Shown: positions 14,516 to 22,407, numbered from the stretch's first letter. The stretch: 22,583 nucleotides of DNA from Syntrophomonas sp. UBA4922 (GCA_002398825.1 DHBS01000017.1:68588-91170); one strand, 5' to 3'. A program made the numbers and translations. Notes: generated by a model from the sequence alone, not told the origin.

Positions 14516-15404
14516 AATCATCTCTGTTATTATGTCGGTTTTACTGTGGGCCTACGTAGTCAATCAGGGCAGCGCTGCAACCGGGCAGAACCTGGTTCAG
14601 GTTTCGCTTGATTACCGCAATGTTCCAGCGGGGCTTGCTGTAAAAGGACCGGATCAGGTTAATGTCAAGTTGTGGGGCATAATAGAAAAGAAGGCTGCCG
14701 TGAAGGCTTATGTCGATTTGGCAGGCTATGAAGCCGGTTCTTTTGATGTTCCGGTTCAGGTAGAGCCCGGCTCGGGAGCCATTTTAACCAGTGCCCAGCC
14801 CCGTGTCGTACAGGTGACCCTGGCCGGCCAGCAGGAACGTGTTTTTACTGTTGTCCATCAGGTGGTTAACAACCCTCCACAAGGTTATGAATTGCTGGAT
14901 ATCAGTGTGACTCCTGATAAATGCCTGGTCAGAGGGGAGCAGGCCTTTATAAGTAAAATCGACCATATTGTAGGAGAAGTGGATCTGAGCCAGACTACAG
15001 ATATAGCCGCCCATACCGTCAACCTCGAAGCCCGGGATGCAACCGGAAAATTAGTGAGCGGTAATTTCGAACTGCTGCCCCGCCAGGCTACCGTACACGC
15101 AGTGGTGGCGCCAAAACAATCTGCCAGGGAGGTTCCGGTTACTGTGATAAGCAATGGATTTGCTGCCCCTGGCTTTCAGGTGACAAATGTGTCAGCCCAG
15201 CCAGCCCTGGTAAAAGTAATGGGAAACAGTGGTATCGTGGAGAATATGGGTGACATTAAAACCGAACTGCTGGACTTGACCGGCAAAGACCAATCCTTTC
15301 AACAGGAAGTGAGCTTGCAGACTCCTCAGGGGGTAAAGGCTTTTCCCGCCCGGGTCATAGTTAATGTCACCATAGGAGAAGCCGGCCATGCCAACGAGAG
15401 TTAA
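14478..15404 (+). CDS. cdaR: YbbR-domain regulator of CdaA
   Basis: A 308-aa protein with one N-terminal membrane anchor (about 12-28) and an extracellular region of repeated beta-rich YbbR domains (about three to four between 40 and 305). Repeated VxVxGPxxxV-like strands and VNV ends are visible. CdaR binds CdaA and tunes its activity. The start is ATG 14478, inside the end of cdaA; AGGAGGTGG (14459-14467) lies 10 nt upstream, a little far. It overlaps the following flavoprotein gene by 17 nt, so cdaA, cdaR and the flavoprotein are tightly coupled. The annotation rests on position, anchor and repeats and is good. Confidence 0.88.
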   Translation: MNPQLKRKKTGLKIISVIMSVLLWAYVVNQGSAATGQNLVQVSLDYRNVPAGLAVKGPDQVNVKLWGIIEKKAAVKAYVDLAGYEAGSFDVPVQVEPGSGAILTSAQPRVVQVTLAGQQERVFTVVHQVVNNPPQGYELLDISVTPDKCLVRGEQAFISKIDHIVGEVDLSQTTDIAAHTVNLEARDATGKLVSGNFELLPRQATVHAVVAPKQSAREVPVTVISNGFAAPGFQVTNVSAQPALVKVMGNSGIVENMGDIKTELLDLTGKDQSFQQEVSLQTPQGVKAFPARVIVNVTIGEAGHANES

Positions 15405-17046
15405 AATAAAAAATGTCAAAATGCCGCTGGATTACCAGCAGACTGAGTTGTACAGGGAAGCCGCCAAAATCCTCAAGCTATCCCCGGACAACCTGGGCCA
15501 GGTACGGCTTATTCGTGAAGCCGTGGATGCCAGGCGTAAAGAGGTGCACTTTAATGTCACCCTGGAGGTACTGCTCCCCGAGAGTGCAATTATACCGGAT
15601 CACCCTCAGATTGCGCCCTTAGAAGAACCAGCTGAATGGCGCCCAATTCAAGGCCAGACCCTCCTCAGCAGTCCGCCCATCATAGTCGGCGCCGGGCCTG
15701 CCGGACTGTTTGCTGCATTGTTGCTGTCCCGCTACGGTTATCGTCCTATTGTCATTGAACAGGGTCTGGATGTAGGCCGGCGGATTAATACGGTAGAAAA
15801 ATTCTGGAAAGACGGGGTCCTGGATGAGTACTGCAATACCCAGTATGGCGAAGGCGGCGCCGGCACTTTTTCCGATGGCAAATTGACCACGCGCAGCGGC
15901 GACCGCCGCATAGGACAGATTCTGGATGTGTTTGTCGCCCACGGGGCTGAACCCTCCATACGTTATCAGAAAAGGCCCCATGTTGGCACCGATGGCATCC
16001 GGAAGGTTATTAAAGGCATACGCGCCGAGATTCTTAAACATGGCGGCGAGATCTATTTCGATGCCCAGCTGACAGACATTAGTATTAACAATGGGCAAAT
16101 AAAAAGCATAGTAATAAATAACAGTCTGGAGATATCCTGTTCATTGCTGGTATTGGCCGTGGGCAACAGCGCCAGAAAAACATACCGGTTGCTGAATATT
16201 CGTGGTGTATCCATGATTCCCAAATCTTTCGCGATCGGACTGCGTGTGGAGCATCCCCAGAGCCTAATAGATTCCATACAGTATGGAGATTATGCCGGGC
16301 ACCCGCGTCTGGGGGCGGCTGATTACCATCTGACCTATCAGGACGACAAGAGCCAGCGCGGGGTTTATACCTTTTGTATGTGCCCGGGCGGCTTCGTAAT
16401 TGCCTCCTCTTCAGCGCCCGGGCAGGTGGTTACCAACGGCATGAGTTACACCGCACGTGATTCGGGTATTGCCAATTCAGCCCTGGTGGTAACCGTAAAC
16501 CCGGGCGATTGGGAAAACACCGCTTTAGGGGGGATAGGTCTCCAGGAAACCCTGGAAGAACAGGCTTACCGGTTAGGGGGAGGCGGTTATAAAGCCCCGG
16601 CTCAGATGCTGACTGATTTTATGGAGCAGGAATCCAGCCGTTCGCTGAAGGGCTCTCTGGCTACCTATCAGCCCGGCCTGACACCCGGCGATCTATGGCA
16701 GCTGCTGCCGCACACCTGGTGCCGCAGCCTGGTTAAAGCCATATCCTTCTGGAATAAACGGATGCCGGGCTTCCTCCACCCGCAGGCGGTTTTAACCGGA
16801 GTAGAGACCAGAACCTCGGCACCGTTGCGCATACTCAGGAATGCCACCCTGCAATCGGTTAATGTTGCCAACCTTTACCCTTGCGGGGAAGGAGCCGGTT
16901 ATGCCGGTGGTATCATGAGCTCGGCAGCAGATGGTTTGAAGGCCGCTGAAGCTATAATCCAGGATTACCGGCCGCCCCTGGAAGCGATGACCTTAGAGCA
17001 TGAATCTTTATGTCCGGCCCGGGGATTGCAAGACCTTACCGGATAA
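15388..17046 (+). CDS. FAD-dependent oxidoreductase, COG2509 type, in the cdaA operon
   Basis: A 552-aa soluble flavoprotein. The N-terminal domain (1-95) is small and basic and resembles the extra domain seen in COG2509 dehydrogenases. The FAD motif is IIVGAGPAGLFAALLL (98-113). It is followed by QYGEGGAGTFSDGKL (about 151-165), a family signature, and a C-terminal YPCGEGAGYAGGIMSSAADG segment contacting FAD. ATG 15388 has AGGAGA 9 nt upstream and overlaps cdaR by 17 nt. The reaction is unknown. Its coupling to c-di-AMP and amino-sugar genes suggests a role in the wall or redox state, but this is inference. A second, unrelated-length flavoprotein lies at 2178. Confidence 0.87.
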   Translation: MPTRVKIKNVKMPLDYQQTELYREAAKILKLSPDNLGQVRLIREAVDARRKEVHFNVTLEVLLPESAIIPDHPQIAPLEEPAEWRPIQGQTLLSSPPIIVGAGPAGLFAALLLSRYGYRPIVIEQGLDVGRRINTVEKFWKDGVLDEYCNTQYGEGGAGTFSDGKLTTRSGDRRIGQILDVFVAHGAEPSIRYQKRPHVGTDGIRKVIKGIRAEILKHGGEIYFDAQLTDISINNGQIKSIVINNSLEISCSLLVLAVGNSARKTYRLLNIRGVSMIPKSFAIGLRVEHPQSLIDSIQYGDYAGHPRLGAADYHLTYQDDKSQRGVYTFCMCPGGFVIASSSAPGQVVTNGMSYTARDSGIANSALVVTVNPGDWENTALGGIGLQETLEEQAYRLGGGGYKAPAQMLTDFMEQESSRSLKGSLATYQPGLTPGDLWQLLPHTWCRSLVKAISFWNKRMPGFLHPQAVLTGVETRTSAPLRILRNATLQSVNVANLYPCGEGAGYAGGIMSSAADGLKAAEAIIQDYRPPLEAMTLEHESLCPARGLQDLTG

Positions 17047-17053
17047 CAGCGTA

Positions 17054-17082
17054 TTGACAAAAAAGCAGAATTGAATTATCTT
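17054..17082 (+). promoter_or_regulatory. Promoter of glmM
   Basis: TTGACA (17054-17059, full consensus), 17 nt and TATCTT (17077-17082), starting 8 nt after the flavoprotein stop. There is no terminator before it, so glmM can be read both from here and from the cdaA promoter. Confidence 0.7.
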
Positions 17083-17122
17083 CGAACAATCGTAAAGTTA
17101 TTAATTGCAGGAGGATCTTACT

Positions 17123-18478
17123 GTGGGGAGTTTATTTGGCACAGATGGAGTCAGAGGTATTGCCAACCTGGATTTAACTGCTGAATTGGCCTTCAAATTA
17201 GGCCGGGCAGGAAGTTATATATTAGCCCAGCAAAACCCTGCCGGGAGACCGCGCATACTGGTGGGCAAAGATACCCGCATATCCGGAGACATGCTGGAGT
17301 CAGCCCTGGTGGCTGGGATATGTTCTACCGGCGCAGATGTGTTGACAGCAGGAATCGTCCCTACTCCGGCAGTAGCCTATCTGACAGAAAAATACCAGGC
17401 TAACTGCGGCATCGTTATATCTGCCTCGCATAATCCGGTAGAGGACAACGGCATCAAATTCTTTGGCCCGGCTGGATATAAACTTCCCGATGAAATTGAA
17501 GAAAGAATTGAGGAATTGGTCCGGCAGGGAACGGATGGACTGAGCCGTCCGCAGGGACCTGATGTTGGCCGGGTTTACACCGTTGAAGCAGCCACGGAGA
17601 GTTATTTGGAATATCTTTTATCGTGCTGTGGTCAAAAAATGAATTTGCAAGGGATGACAGTGATATTGGACTGTGCCAATGGAGCAGCCTATCACGTGGC
17701 TCCCGCTCTGTGGCAGCGCCTGGGCGCCCGGGTCATAAGCATTGGTGACAAGCCCAACGGCATCAATATCAATGAACGCTGCGGCTCAACCCACACCGGG
17801 TTGATAAAAAGAGCGGTGCAGCATTATCATGCCGATCTGGGGATCGCTTATGACGGTGATGCCGACCGCTGCATCGCCATTGATGAAAACGGCCATGAGC
17901 TGGACGGCGATTATATCATGCTCATCTGCGCCCTGGATATGCATCGCCAAAATCTGCTCAATCCCCCTGCAGTAGTAGCGACAGTGATGAGCAATATCGG
18001 TTTTGAGATCGCCCTGCGCCGTGAAAATGTCAGGGTGGATAGCTGCAAGGTAGGGGACCGTTATGTTTTAGAAAAAATGGTGGAGACCGGCGCTCTCCTG
18101 GGCGGCGAGCAGTCCGGACACATTATTTTTAAAAGTCATGCCACAACCGGAGACGGTTTGCTGACATCTATCAAGCTGGTGGAGGTGATGAAAAGAACCG
18201 GATTGACTCTTTCGGAGCTAGGCCGTGAGATGGAAAAATACCCGCAACTGCTGGTTAATGTCCGCATCGAGAACAAAGAAGCGGTTTTGTCGCATGAGGT
18301 TGTTCAAACCGCGCTCAATGAAGCGGAACGGAGACTTGGAGAATGGGGAAAACTGGTGGTGAGGCCCTCGGGAACTGAGCCGCTGGTAAGAATCATGGCC
18401 CAGGGTTCTGACCAATATCTTTTAAAGGATGTGATTGATGATATCAAAAAGGCTGTCGAGGCGGTAGCCGGTCAATAA
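17123..18478 (+). CDS. glmM: Phosphoglucosamine mutase
   Basis: A 451-aa cytosolic enzyme interconverting glucosamine-6-phosphate and glucosamine-1-phosphate for UDP-GlcNAc synthesis. The active-site phosphoserine is S102 in SASHNP, with the Mg loop DGDADR (244-249), the sugar loop GGEQSGH, and the phosphate loop RPSGTEP near the C-terminus. The start is GTG 17123 (MGSLFGTDGVRG), 8 nt after AGGAGG (17109-17114). A TTG at 17105 would place the ribosome site inside the gene. In B. subtilis and others GlmM binds and inhibits CdaA, which fits its place here. The glmS ribozyme follows within 8 nt of the stop. Confidence 0.96.
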   Translation: MGSLFGTDGVRGIANLDLTAELAFKLGRAGSYILAQQNPAGRPRILVGKDTRISGDMLESALVAGICSTGADVLTAGIVPTPAVAYLTEKYQANCGIVISASHNPVEDNGIKFFGPAGYKLPDEIEERIEELVRQGTDGLSRPQGPDVGRVYTVEAATESYLEYLLSCCGQKMNLQGMTVILDCANGAAYHVAPALWQRLGARVISIGDKPNGININERCGSTHTGLIKRAVQHYHADLGIAYDGDADRCIAIDENGHELDGDYIMLICALDMHRQNLLNPPAVVATVMSNIGFEIALRRENVRVDSCKVGDRYVLEKMVETGALLGGEQSGHIIFKSHATTGDGLLTSIKLVEVMKRTGLTLSELGREMEKYPQLLVNVRIENKEAVLSHEVVQTALNEAERRLGEWGKLVVRPSGTEPLVRIMAQGSDQYLLKDVIDDIKKAVEAVAGQ

Positions 18479-18485
18479 TCATTAA

Positions 18486-18622
18486 AGCGCCTGAACCCGA
18501 GTTTTCATCTGGGGTTGACGAGGAGGGGGTTTATCGAGTGTTTCGGCGGATGCCCCCCGGTGGCCACCATCGTTAAAAAGCCTGCAAAAGCCGGCAGTAA
18601 TGCCTGCCACAAAGAGGCTTTT
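18486..18622 (+). ncRNA. glmS ribozyme: glmS ribozyme (self-cleaving riboswitch)
   Basis: The leader matches the glmS ribozyme: AGCGCCTGAAC at 18486-18496, GTTGACGAGGAGGGGG (18514-18529), TTATCGAG and TTTCGGCGGATGCCCCCCGG (about 18541-18560). P1 arms are AACCC/GGGTT-like. P2 pairs GGGGG with CCCCC. P3 is CGGTGG/CCATCG. P4 is a perfect 8 bp, AAAAGCCT (18576-18583) with AGGCTTTT (18615-18622), enclosing a P4.1 hairpin and the conserved ACAAAG. Cleavage should occur before G18487. Glucosamine-6-phosphate is the cofactor and cleavage lowers glmS mRNA. The assignment is by recalled consensus and stem checking. Confidence 0.93.
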
Positions 18623-18707
18623 AGTGGATGCCAATATTGTTTATCAAAAGTCGGGAATGGATATTTCCGGCCTGTATTATGGTGCAATATAAACGAAAAA
18701 ACCCTAT

Positions 18708-18712
18708 GGAGG
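18708..18712 (+). promoter_or_regulatory. Unusually distant ribosome binding site of glmS
   Basis: GGAGG is 14 nt before the ATG at 18727, whereas the other genes here have 5-10 nt. The start is fixed, since the protein must begin Met-Cys for the catalytic N-terminal cysteine. The AT-rich spacer contains no better site. Confidence 0.6.
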
Positions 18713-18726
18713 TTAAATAAAAAAAC

Positions 18727-20553
18727 ATGTGCGGAATTATGGGTTATATCGGCCGCTCTGATGCTGTGCCGGTAATTATAGACGGATTGAGCCGGTTGGA
18801 ATACCGCGGCTACGATTCGGCCGGTATTGTTGTATACCGGCCCGGAATGACCGCCAGCCTGGATACCATGAAACGCAAAGGCCGGCTGGCCGAACTGATC
18901 GACAATTTGCAGGATTTTCCCGGCAGCACGCTGGGTATCGGGCATACCCGCTGGGCCACCCACGGGGTTCCCAGTGACCGCAACGCTCATCCCCATAGCG
19001 ACTGTTCGGGGCGCATCGCGGTGGTGCATAATGGCATCATTGAGAACTATGCCTCACTGCGCAAGCAATTGATACTGGAAGGCCATGATTTTGTGTCGGA
19101 AACTGACACCGAGGTGATAGCCCACCTGGTAGAGAAGTATTACCATCACTCCCTGGAAGCGGCGGTGCGCCAGACCCTGGCGGTGGTGCATGGCTCCTTT
19201 GCGCTGGCGGCAATCCACCAGGATGAACCCGACAAGATTATCGTCGCCAAAAAAGACAGTCCTTTGATAATCGGGCTGGGGGAAGGCGAGAATTATGTGG
19301 CTTCCGATATCCCGGCCATACTGGGACGCACTACCCGGGTCTATATTCTGGATGACAACGAATTTGCGGTGGTCAAGGCGGATGAAGTGGTTATTACCGA
19401 TTTAATCGGTGACCCGGTGGATAAATCGGTATTTACCGTGACCTGGGACCCCATATCCGCGGAGAAGGGCGGGTATGAGCATTTCATGCTCAAGGAAATC
19501 CATGAGCAGCCTGAAGCCATCCGGGCTACGCTCAGGGGAACGGCAGTTAACGGACGAGTCGATTTTTCCCATCTGGGTATGGATGATGTATTTCAAAAGA
19601 TAAGGAAAATATTTATTGTCGCTTGCGGCACCGCCTATCACGCCGGTTTGGTGGGCCGGGTGGCCATTGAGAAGCTGGCCCGGGTGCCGGTGGAGACTGA
19701 TATTGCATCGGAATTTCGTTATCGTGAAATCCTGTGGAACCCTGATGATTTGATGATAGTCATCAGCCAATCAGGGGAAACCGCCGATACTAAAGCAGCC
19801 CTGCAGGAAGCCAAAAGACAGGGCATCAAGGTATTGGCGGTCACCAATGTGGTGGGGAGCGCTATAGCCCGTGAAGCCGATCAGGTCATATATACCCATG
19901 CCGGACCGGAGATAGCGGTAGCCTCTACCAAGGCATATACAACGCAGCTTATCGTGATGTATCTGCTGGCCCTTTATCTGGCTGACGTGCGCGGTACCAT
20001 GAACAAACAGGAATTGCAGCACCTGTACAGTGACCTGCTCTATACCGATACCCTGGCTGAACAGGTTCTTTCCGAGGAGGGCGAGATCAAAGCGCTGGCC
20101 CATAAATACGCTCACGTGCAGAGCACTTTTTTTCTGGGGCGCAGCTTTGATTATGCGGTGGCCATGGAAGGCGCCTTAAAGTTGAAAGAGATTTCATACA
20201 TCCATGCCGAAGCCTATGCCGCCGGTGAACTCAAACACGGGCCCCTGGCCTTAATCGACAACGGGGTGCCGGTTTTGGCCCTGATTACACAGGATGGCCT
20301 GGTGGAAAAGACCATGTCCAATATTAAAGAGGTCAAAGCCAGGGGGGCCGTAGTGGTGGCGATCTGTAAAAACAACCTGCAGGAGGCCTGCCAGGAGTGT
20401 GACGAACAGATCCTGCTTCCGGATATAAACCCCATCCTGGCGCCAATAATCGGGGTTATGCCCCTGCAGATCTTCGCCTATTACATGGCCGTGATGCGGG
20501 GTCTGGATGTTGACAAACCCAGGAATCTGGCCAAGAGCGTAACCGTGGAATAG
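18727..20553 (+). CDS. glmS: Glutamine-fructose-6-phosphate aminotransferase (isomerizing)
   Basis: A 608-aa enzyme making glucosamine-6-phosphate from fructose-6-phosphate and glutamine, the first step towards UDP-GlcNAc. The protein begins MCGIMGYIGR. Cys2 becomes the N-terminal nucleophile of the glutaminase domain (about 2-230), which also has RLEYRGYDSAG, the HTRWATHG loop and a GRIAVVHNG segment. Two SIS domains follow (about 280-425 and 450-590), with SQSGETADT and a C-terminal AKSVTVE as in all GlmS. Full length and intact. Expression is controlled by the ribozyme in its leader. It ends the wall-precursor cluster, with a strong terminator after it. Confidence 0.97.
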   Translation: MCGIMGYIGRSDAVPVIIDGLSRLEYRGYDSAGIVVYRPGMTASLDTMKRKGRLAELIDNLQDFPGSTLGIGHTRWATHGVPSDRNAHPHSDCSGRIAVVHNGIIENYASLRKQLILEGHDFVSETDTEVIAHLVEKYYHHSLEAAVRQTLAVVHGSFALAAIHQDEPDKIIVAKKDSPLIIGLGEGENYVASDIPAILGRTTRVYILDDNEFAVVKADEVVITDLIGDPVDKSVFTVTWDPISAEKGGYEHFMLKEIHEQPEAIRATLRGTAVNGRVDFSHLGMDDVFQKIRKIFIVACGTAYHAGLVGRVAIEKLARVPVETDIASEFRYREILWNPDDLMIVISQSGETADTKAALQEAKRQGIKVLAVTNVVGSAIAREADQVIYTHAGPEIAVASTKAYTTQLIVMYLLALYLADVRGTMNKQELQHLYSDLLYTDTLAEQVLSEEGEIKALAHKYAHVQSTFFLGRSFDYAVAMEGALKLKEISYIHAEAYAAGELKHGPLALIDNGVPVLALITQDGLVEKTMSNIKEVKARGAVVVAICKNNLQEACQECDEQILLPDINPILAPIIGVMPLQIFAYYMAVMRGLDVDKPRNLAKSVTVE

Positions 20554-20580
20554 GCTGCAATTTACCACCTTGACAGTCTG

Positions 20581-20618
20581 AAGCCGGAACAGTGAATTAA
20601 CTAACTGTTCCGGCTTTT
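20581..20618 (+). terminator. Strong terminator after glmS
   Basis: A perfect 13-bp stem (20581-20593 with 20604-20616), a 10-nt loop, and a TTTT run overlapping the stem end. It closes the glmM-glmS transcript. Confidence 0.88.
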
Positions 20619-20674
20619 GTTCGAATTAGATTATTATTGCCTGAGTCAAACGAACGGATAACGGCCTTATTCAG

Positions 20675-20702
20675 GAGCAACCAGCCCATGGTTGTTCTTT
20701 TC
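20675..20702 (+). terminator. Second terminator-like hairpin, possible attenuator
   Basis: GAGCAACCA (20675-20683) pairs with TGGTTGTTC (20689-20697), one pair being G-U, around a GCCCA loop, followed by TTTTC. It lies 57 nt after the glmS terminator and upstream of the next promoter, so it could back up glmS termination or end a small RNA. A 5-bp CCTGA/TCAGG pair (20640-20644 and 20670-20674) lies directly before it. Confidence 0.55.
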
Positions 20703-20738
20703 TATTATCTTGCTTTCTAACATGGAGGATACCAGGTA

Positions 20739-20765
20739 TGCCTGAAATCAAACTAAACAGATAGG
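20739..20765 (+). other. Eight-codon micro-ORF with a ribosome binding site
   Basis: ATG at 20739 begins MPEIKLNR and stops at TAG 20763-20765. GGAGG lies about 9 nt upstream. It precedes the predicted promoter at 20781, so it is not a leader of the downstream operon unless an earlier promoter exists. It may be a decayed gene start or chance. Together with the hairpins and promoter it is what fills the gap 20554-20874. Confidence 0.25.
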
Positions 20766-20780
20766 ATAAATAAAAAGATA

Positions 20781-20809
20781 TTGACAATATTCGATATAGT
20801 TCGTATACT
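20781..20809 (+). promoter_or_regulatory. Promoter of the redox/transport unit
   Basis: TTGACA (20781-20786), exactly 17 nt, then TATACT (20804-20809), 66 nt before the ATG of the cysteine-protein gene. A near-consensus promoter overlapped by an operator-like inverted repeat. A second TATAAT at 20828-20833 lacks a good -35. Confidence 0.75.
20788..20807. promoter_or_regulatory. Candidate repressor operator inside the promoter
   Basis: TATTCGA (20788-20794), six bases, then TCGTATA (20801-20807). The half-sites match at six of seven positions as an inverted repeat, TATnCGA-N6-TCGnATA. It fills the spacer and covers most of the -10 box, the usual place for a repressor site. The AT-rich dyad resembles ArsR/SmtB-type sites, but no regulator gene is in the window, so the class is a guess. 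Confidence 0.4.
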
Positions 20810-20874
20810 GGGTCAAATGGAATATCTTATAATACATATTGAATTACTATGTATTGGCTAAGGGAGGGAATAAA

Positions 20875-21342
20875 ATGCCATTGCAAAAGGAGGAATTGGC
20901 CACACAAGCAGTTGATTTGTTCAAAAATGGCTTGTATTGTTCGGAGGCAATTCTCAAAGTGTTTAATGAAGATCTGGATCTAGGGCTGAGCGATGCTGCT
21001 CTTAAAATGGCAACTGGTTTTGGCGCGGGTCTGGGCGCTTCTAAATGCTGCTGCGGCTCTTTAACAGGTGCGGTTCTGGTCCTAAGTGCCGTTAAAGGCA
21101 GAACAAACCCGGAAAACGATGTAGATGAAGTTTTTGCTTTGACCCAGGAACTGCATAACCGTTTCAAGCAAAAGTACAAGGCCACGTGCTGCCGCAGACT
21201 GACCAAAACAGTCATATGGGGGGAACCCGAACACCATCAGCATTGTGAACAATATGTCGGCGGCGCGGTAGAGATACTGGTAGATATTTTGAAAAAAAGC
21301 ACTGAGGAGGCGGCAGCGGATGAAGCGCAAAAAGTTGGCTAA
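20875..21342 (+). CDS. C_GCAxxG_C_C family cysteine-rich protein
   Basis: A 155-aa soluble protein of the C_GCAxxG_C_C family, described as probable redox or metal proteins. The cysteines are C22 (YCSEAIL), C58-C60 (SKCCCGSLTGA), C105-C106 (TCCRRL) and C124 (HCEQYVGGAVEIL), following the spacing of the family name. There is also a histidine cluster, EHHQHC (119-124). The core GFGAGLGASKCCCG is glycine-rich. The start is ATG 20875, 6 nt after AGGGAGGG; an in-frame TTG at 20839 has no site. It overlaps the ABC substrate-binding gene by 23 nt, so the two products probably act together. The exact activity is unknown. Confidence 0.85.
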   Translation: MPLQKEELATQAVDLFKNGLYCSEAILKVFNEDLDLGLSDAALKMATGFGAGLGASKCCCGSLTGAVLVLSAVKGRTNPENDVDEVFALTQELHNRFKQKYKATCCRRLTKTVIWGEPEHHQHCEQYVGGAVEILVDILKKSTEEAAADEAQKVG

Positions 21343-22336
21343 AATACTGGGACTCATTCTGGCGATAGGTCTTTTATCAGGGTTGTTGGCCGGCTGCAGT
21401 AAGAGTGAAACGCCGGCACCTGCGCAGGATACGGCTGTAAAGAAAAAAGCGGTTATCGCTTATGCGGGAGGAACCTGCGAGGCTCCGACATTTGTGGCAT
21501 ACCATAAAGGATTTTTTGAGGAAGAAGGCTTGGAGGTTGAACTGGTTCAGGCCGGATTTGAACAGCTTAAACTGGGCCTGACGGCCGGGAACATTGACGC
21601 TGCCCAGGCTAATTTTGCCTGGTTCAAGCCCATAGAGCAGGGGCTCAACATCAAACTTACCGCCGGGATACATACCGGTTGTATCAAAGCTGTTACACCG
21701 GCGGATTCGGGTATTAAAAATATTACAGACTTGAAAGGCAAGACCATAGGTGTTGACGCCATTGGCGGAGGTCCGATGATCGCATTGTCCACGAAATTGA
21801 GAGAAAACGGCATCAACCCCACCACCGAAGTGGAATGGAAAGCATATCCCGGACCCCAGCTTGACGAAGCCATTAAGAAAAATGAAATACAGGCGTATAT
21901 GACCTGGGACCCCTTCCCCACCCAGGCCCATGACCATAACAACCACATCTATCTGCTCGATATCGGTGCGGATGATCCGTTCAAGGATAACTATTGCTGC
22001 TTTGTGGGCGTTAATGGGGATCTTGTATCAAAAGATCCTGAGAAGGCGGCGGCGATTACCAGGGCTTTGCTCAAAGCTGCGGAATGGGTGCAAAGCAATC
22101 CCCAGGAAGCGGCTCAGATATCTTTGGACAACAAATATGTCGGCGGGGATGTCGAATTAAACGCCAAGCTTTTGGGCAGCTACAACTGGAACCCCAGCAT
22201 CAAGCAAGCCCAGGATAACATCAAGTTCTACATCAAGGAGCTTAAAACCCAGGGTATTCTGGAAGCCGGAACCAGCGAAGCGGATCTGTATAAAACTGTT
22301 TTCGCCGAAGTAATACCCGATTACAATGGCAAGTAA
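21320..22336 (+). CDS. ABC transporter substrate-binding lipoprotein (NitT/TauT/SsuA-like)
   Basis: A 338-aa solute-binding protein with a type II signal peptide: basic MKRKK, hydrophobic core and lipobox LAGC (C26). The mature protein has the fold features of the nitrate/sulfonate/thiamine-precursor group: YAGGTCEAPTFVAYHKGFF, GLEVELV, LTAGNIDAAQ, ITDLKGKTIGVDAIGG and a MTWDPFPTQAHDHNNH segment. The GGTCEAP segment, with a cysteine near the binding cleft, and the histidine-rich HDHNNH are unusual and might bind a metal or thiol ligand. The start at 21320 has GAGGAGG about 9 nt upstream and overlaps the preceding gene. Substrate not determined. A permease gene follows after a terminator hairpin. 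Confidence 0.87.
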   Translation: MKRKKLAKILGLILAIGLLSGLLAGCSKSETPAPAQDTAVKKKAVIAYAGGTCEAPTFVAYHKGFFEEEGLEVELVQAGFEQLKLGLTAGNIDAAQANFAWFKPIEQGLNIKLTAGIHTGCIKAVTPADSGIKNITDLKGKTIGVDAIGGGPMIALSTKLRENGINPTTEVEWKAYPGPQLDEAIKKNEIQAYMTWDPFPTQAHDHNNHIYLLDIGADDPFKDNYCCFVGVNGDLVSKDPEKAAAITRALLKAAEWVQSNPQEAAQISLDNKYVGGDVELNAKLLGSYNWNPSIKQAQDNIKFYIKELKTQGILEAGTSEADLYKTVFAEVIPDYNGK

Positions 22337-22355
22337 TCATCATTGTAGAGGCGGG

Positions 22356-22386
22356 GGGGTTATAAGCTTTTATAACCCCTCTTTTT
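22356..22386 (+). terminator. Intercistronic terminator within the ABC operon
   Basis: A perfect 10-bp stem GGGGTTATAA/TTATAACCCC (22356-22365 and 22370-22379) with a GCTT loop and TCTTTTT tract. Located between the binding-protein and permease genes, it probably lets the binding protein be made in excess of the membrane part. Confidence 0.85.
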
Positions 22387-22407
22387 CAATGTAACGAGGT
22401 GAATAAA

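Noticed and set aside
18515..18775. 86-codon plus-strand frame upstream of glmS
   Set aside because: It covers the glmS ribozyme core and runs into glmS in another frame; the structure explains the sequence.
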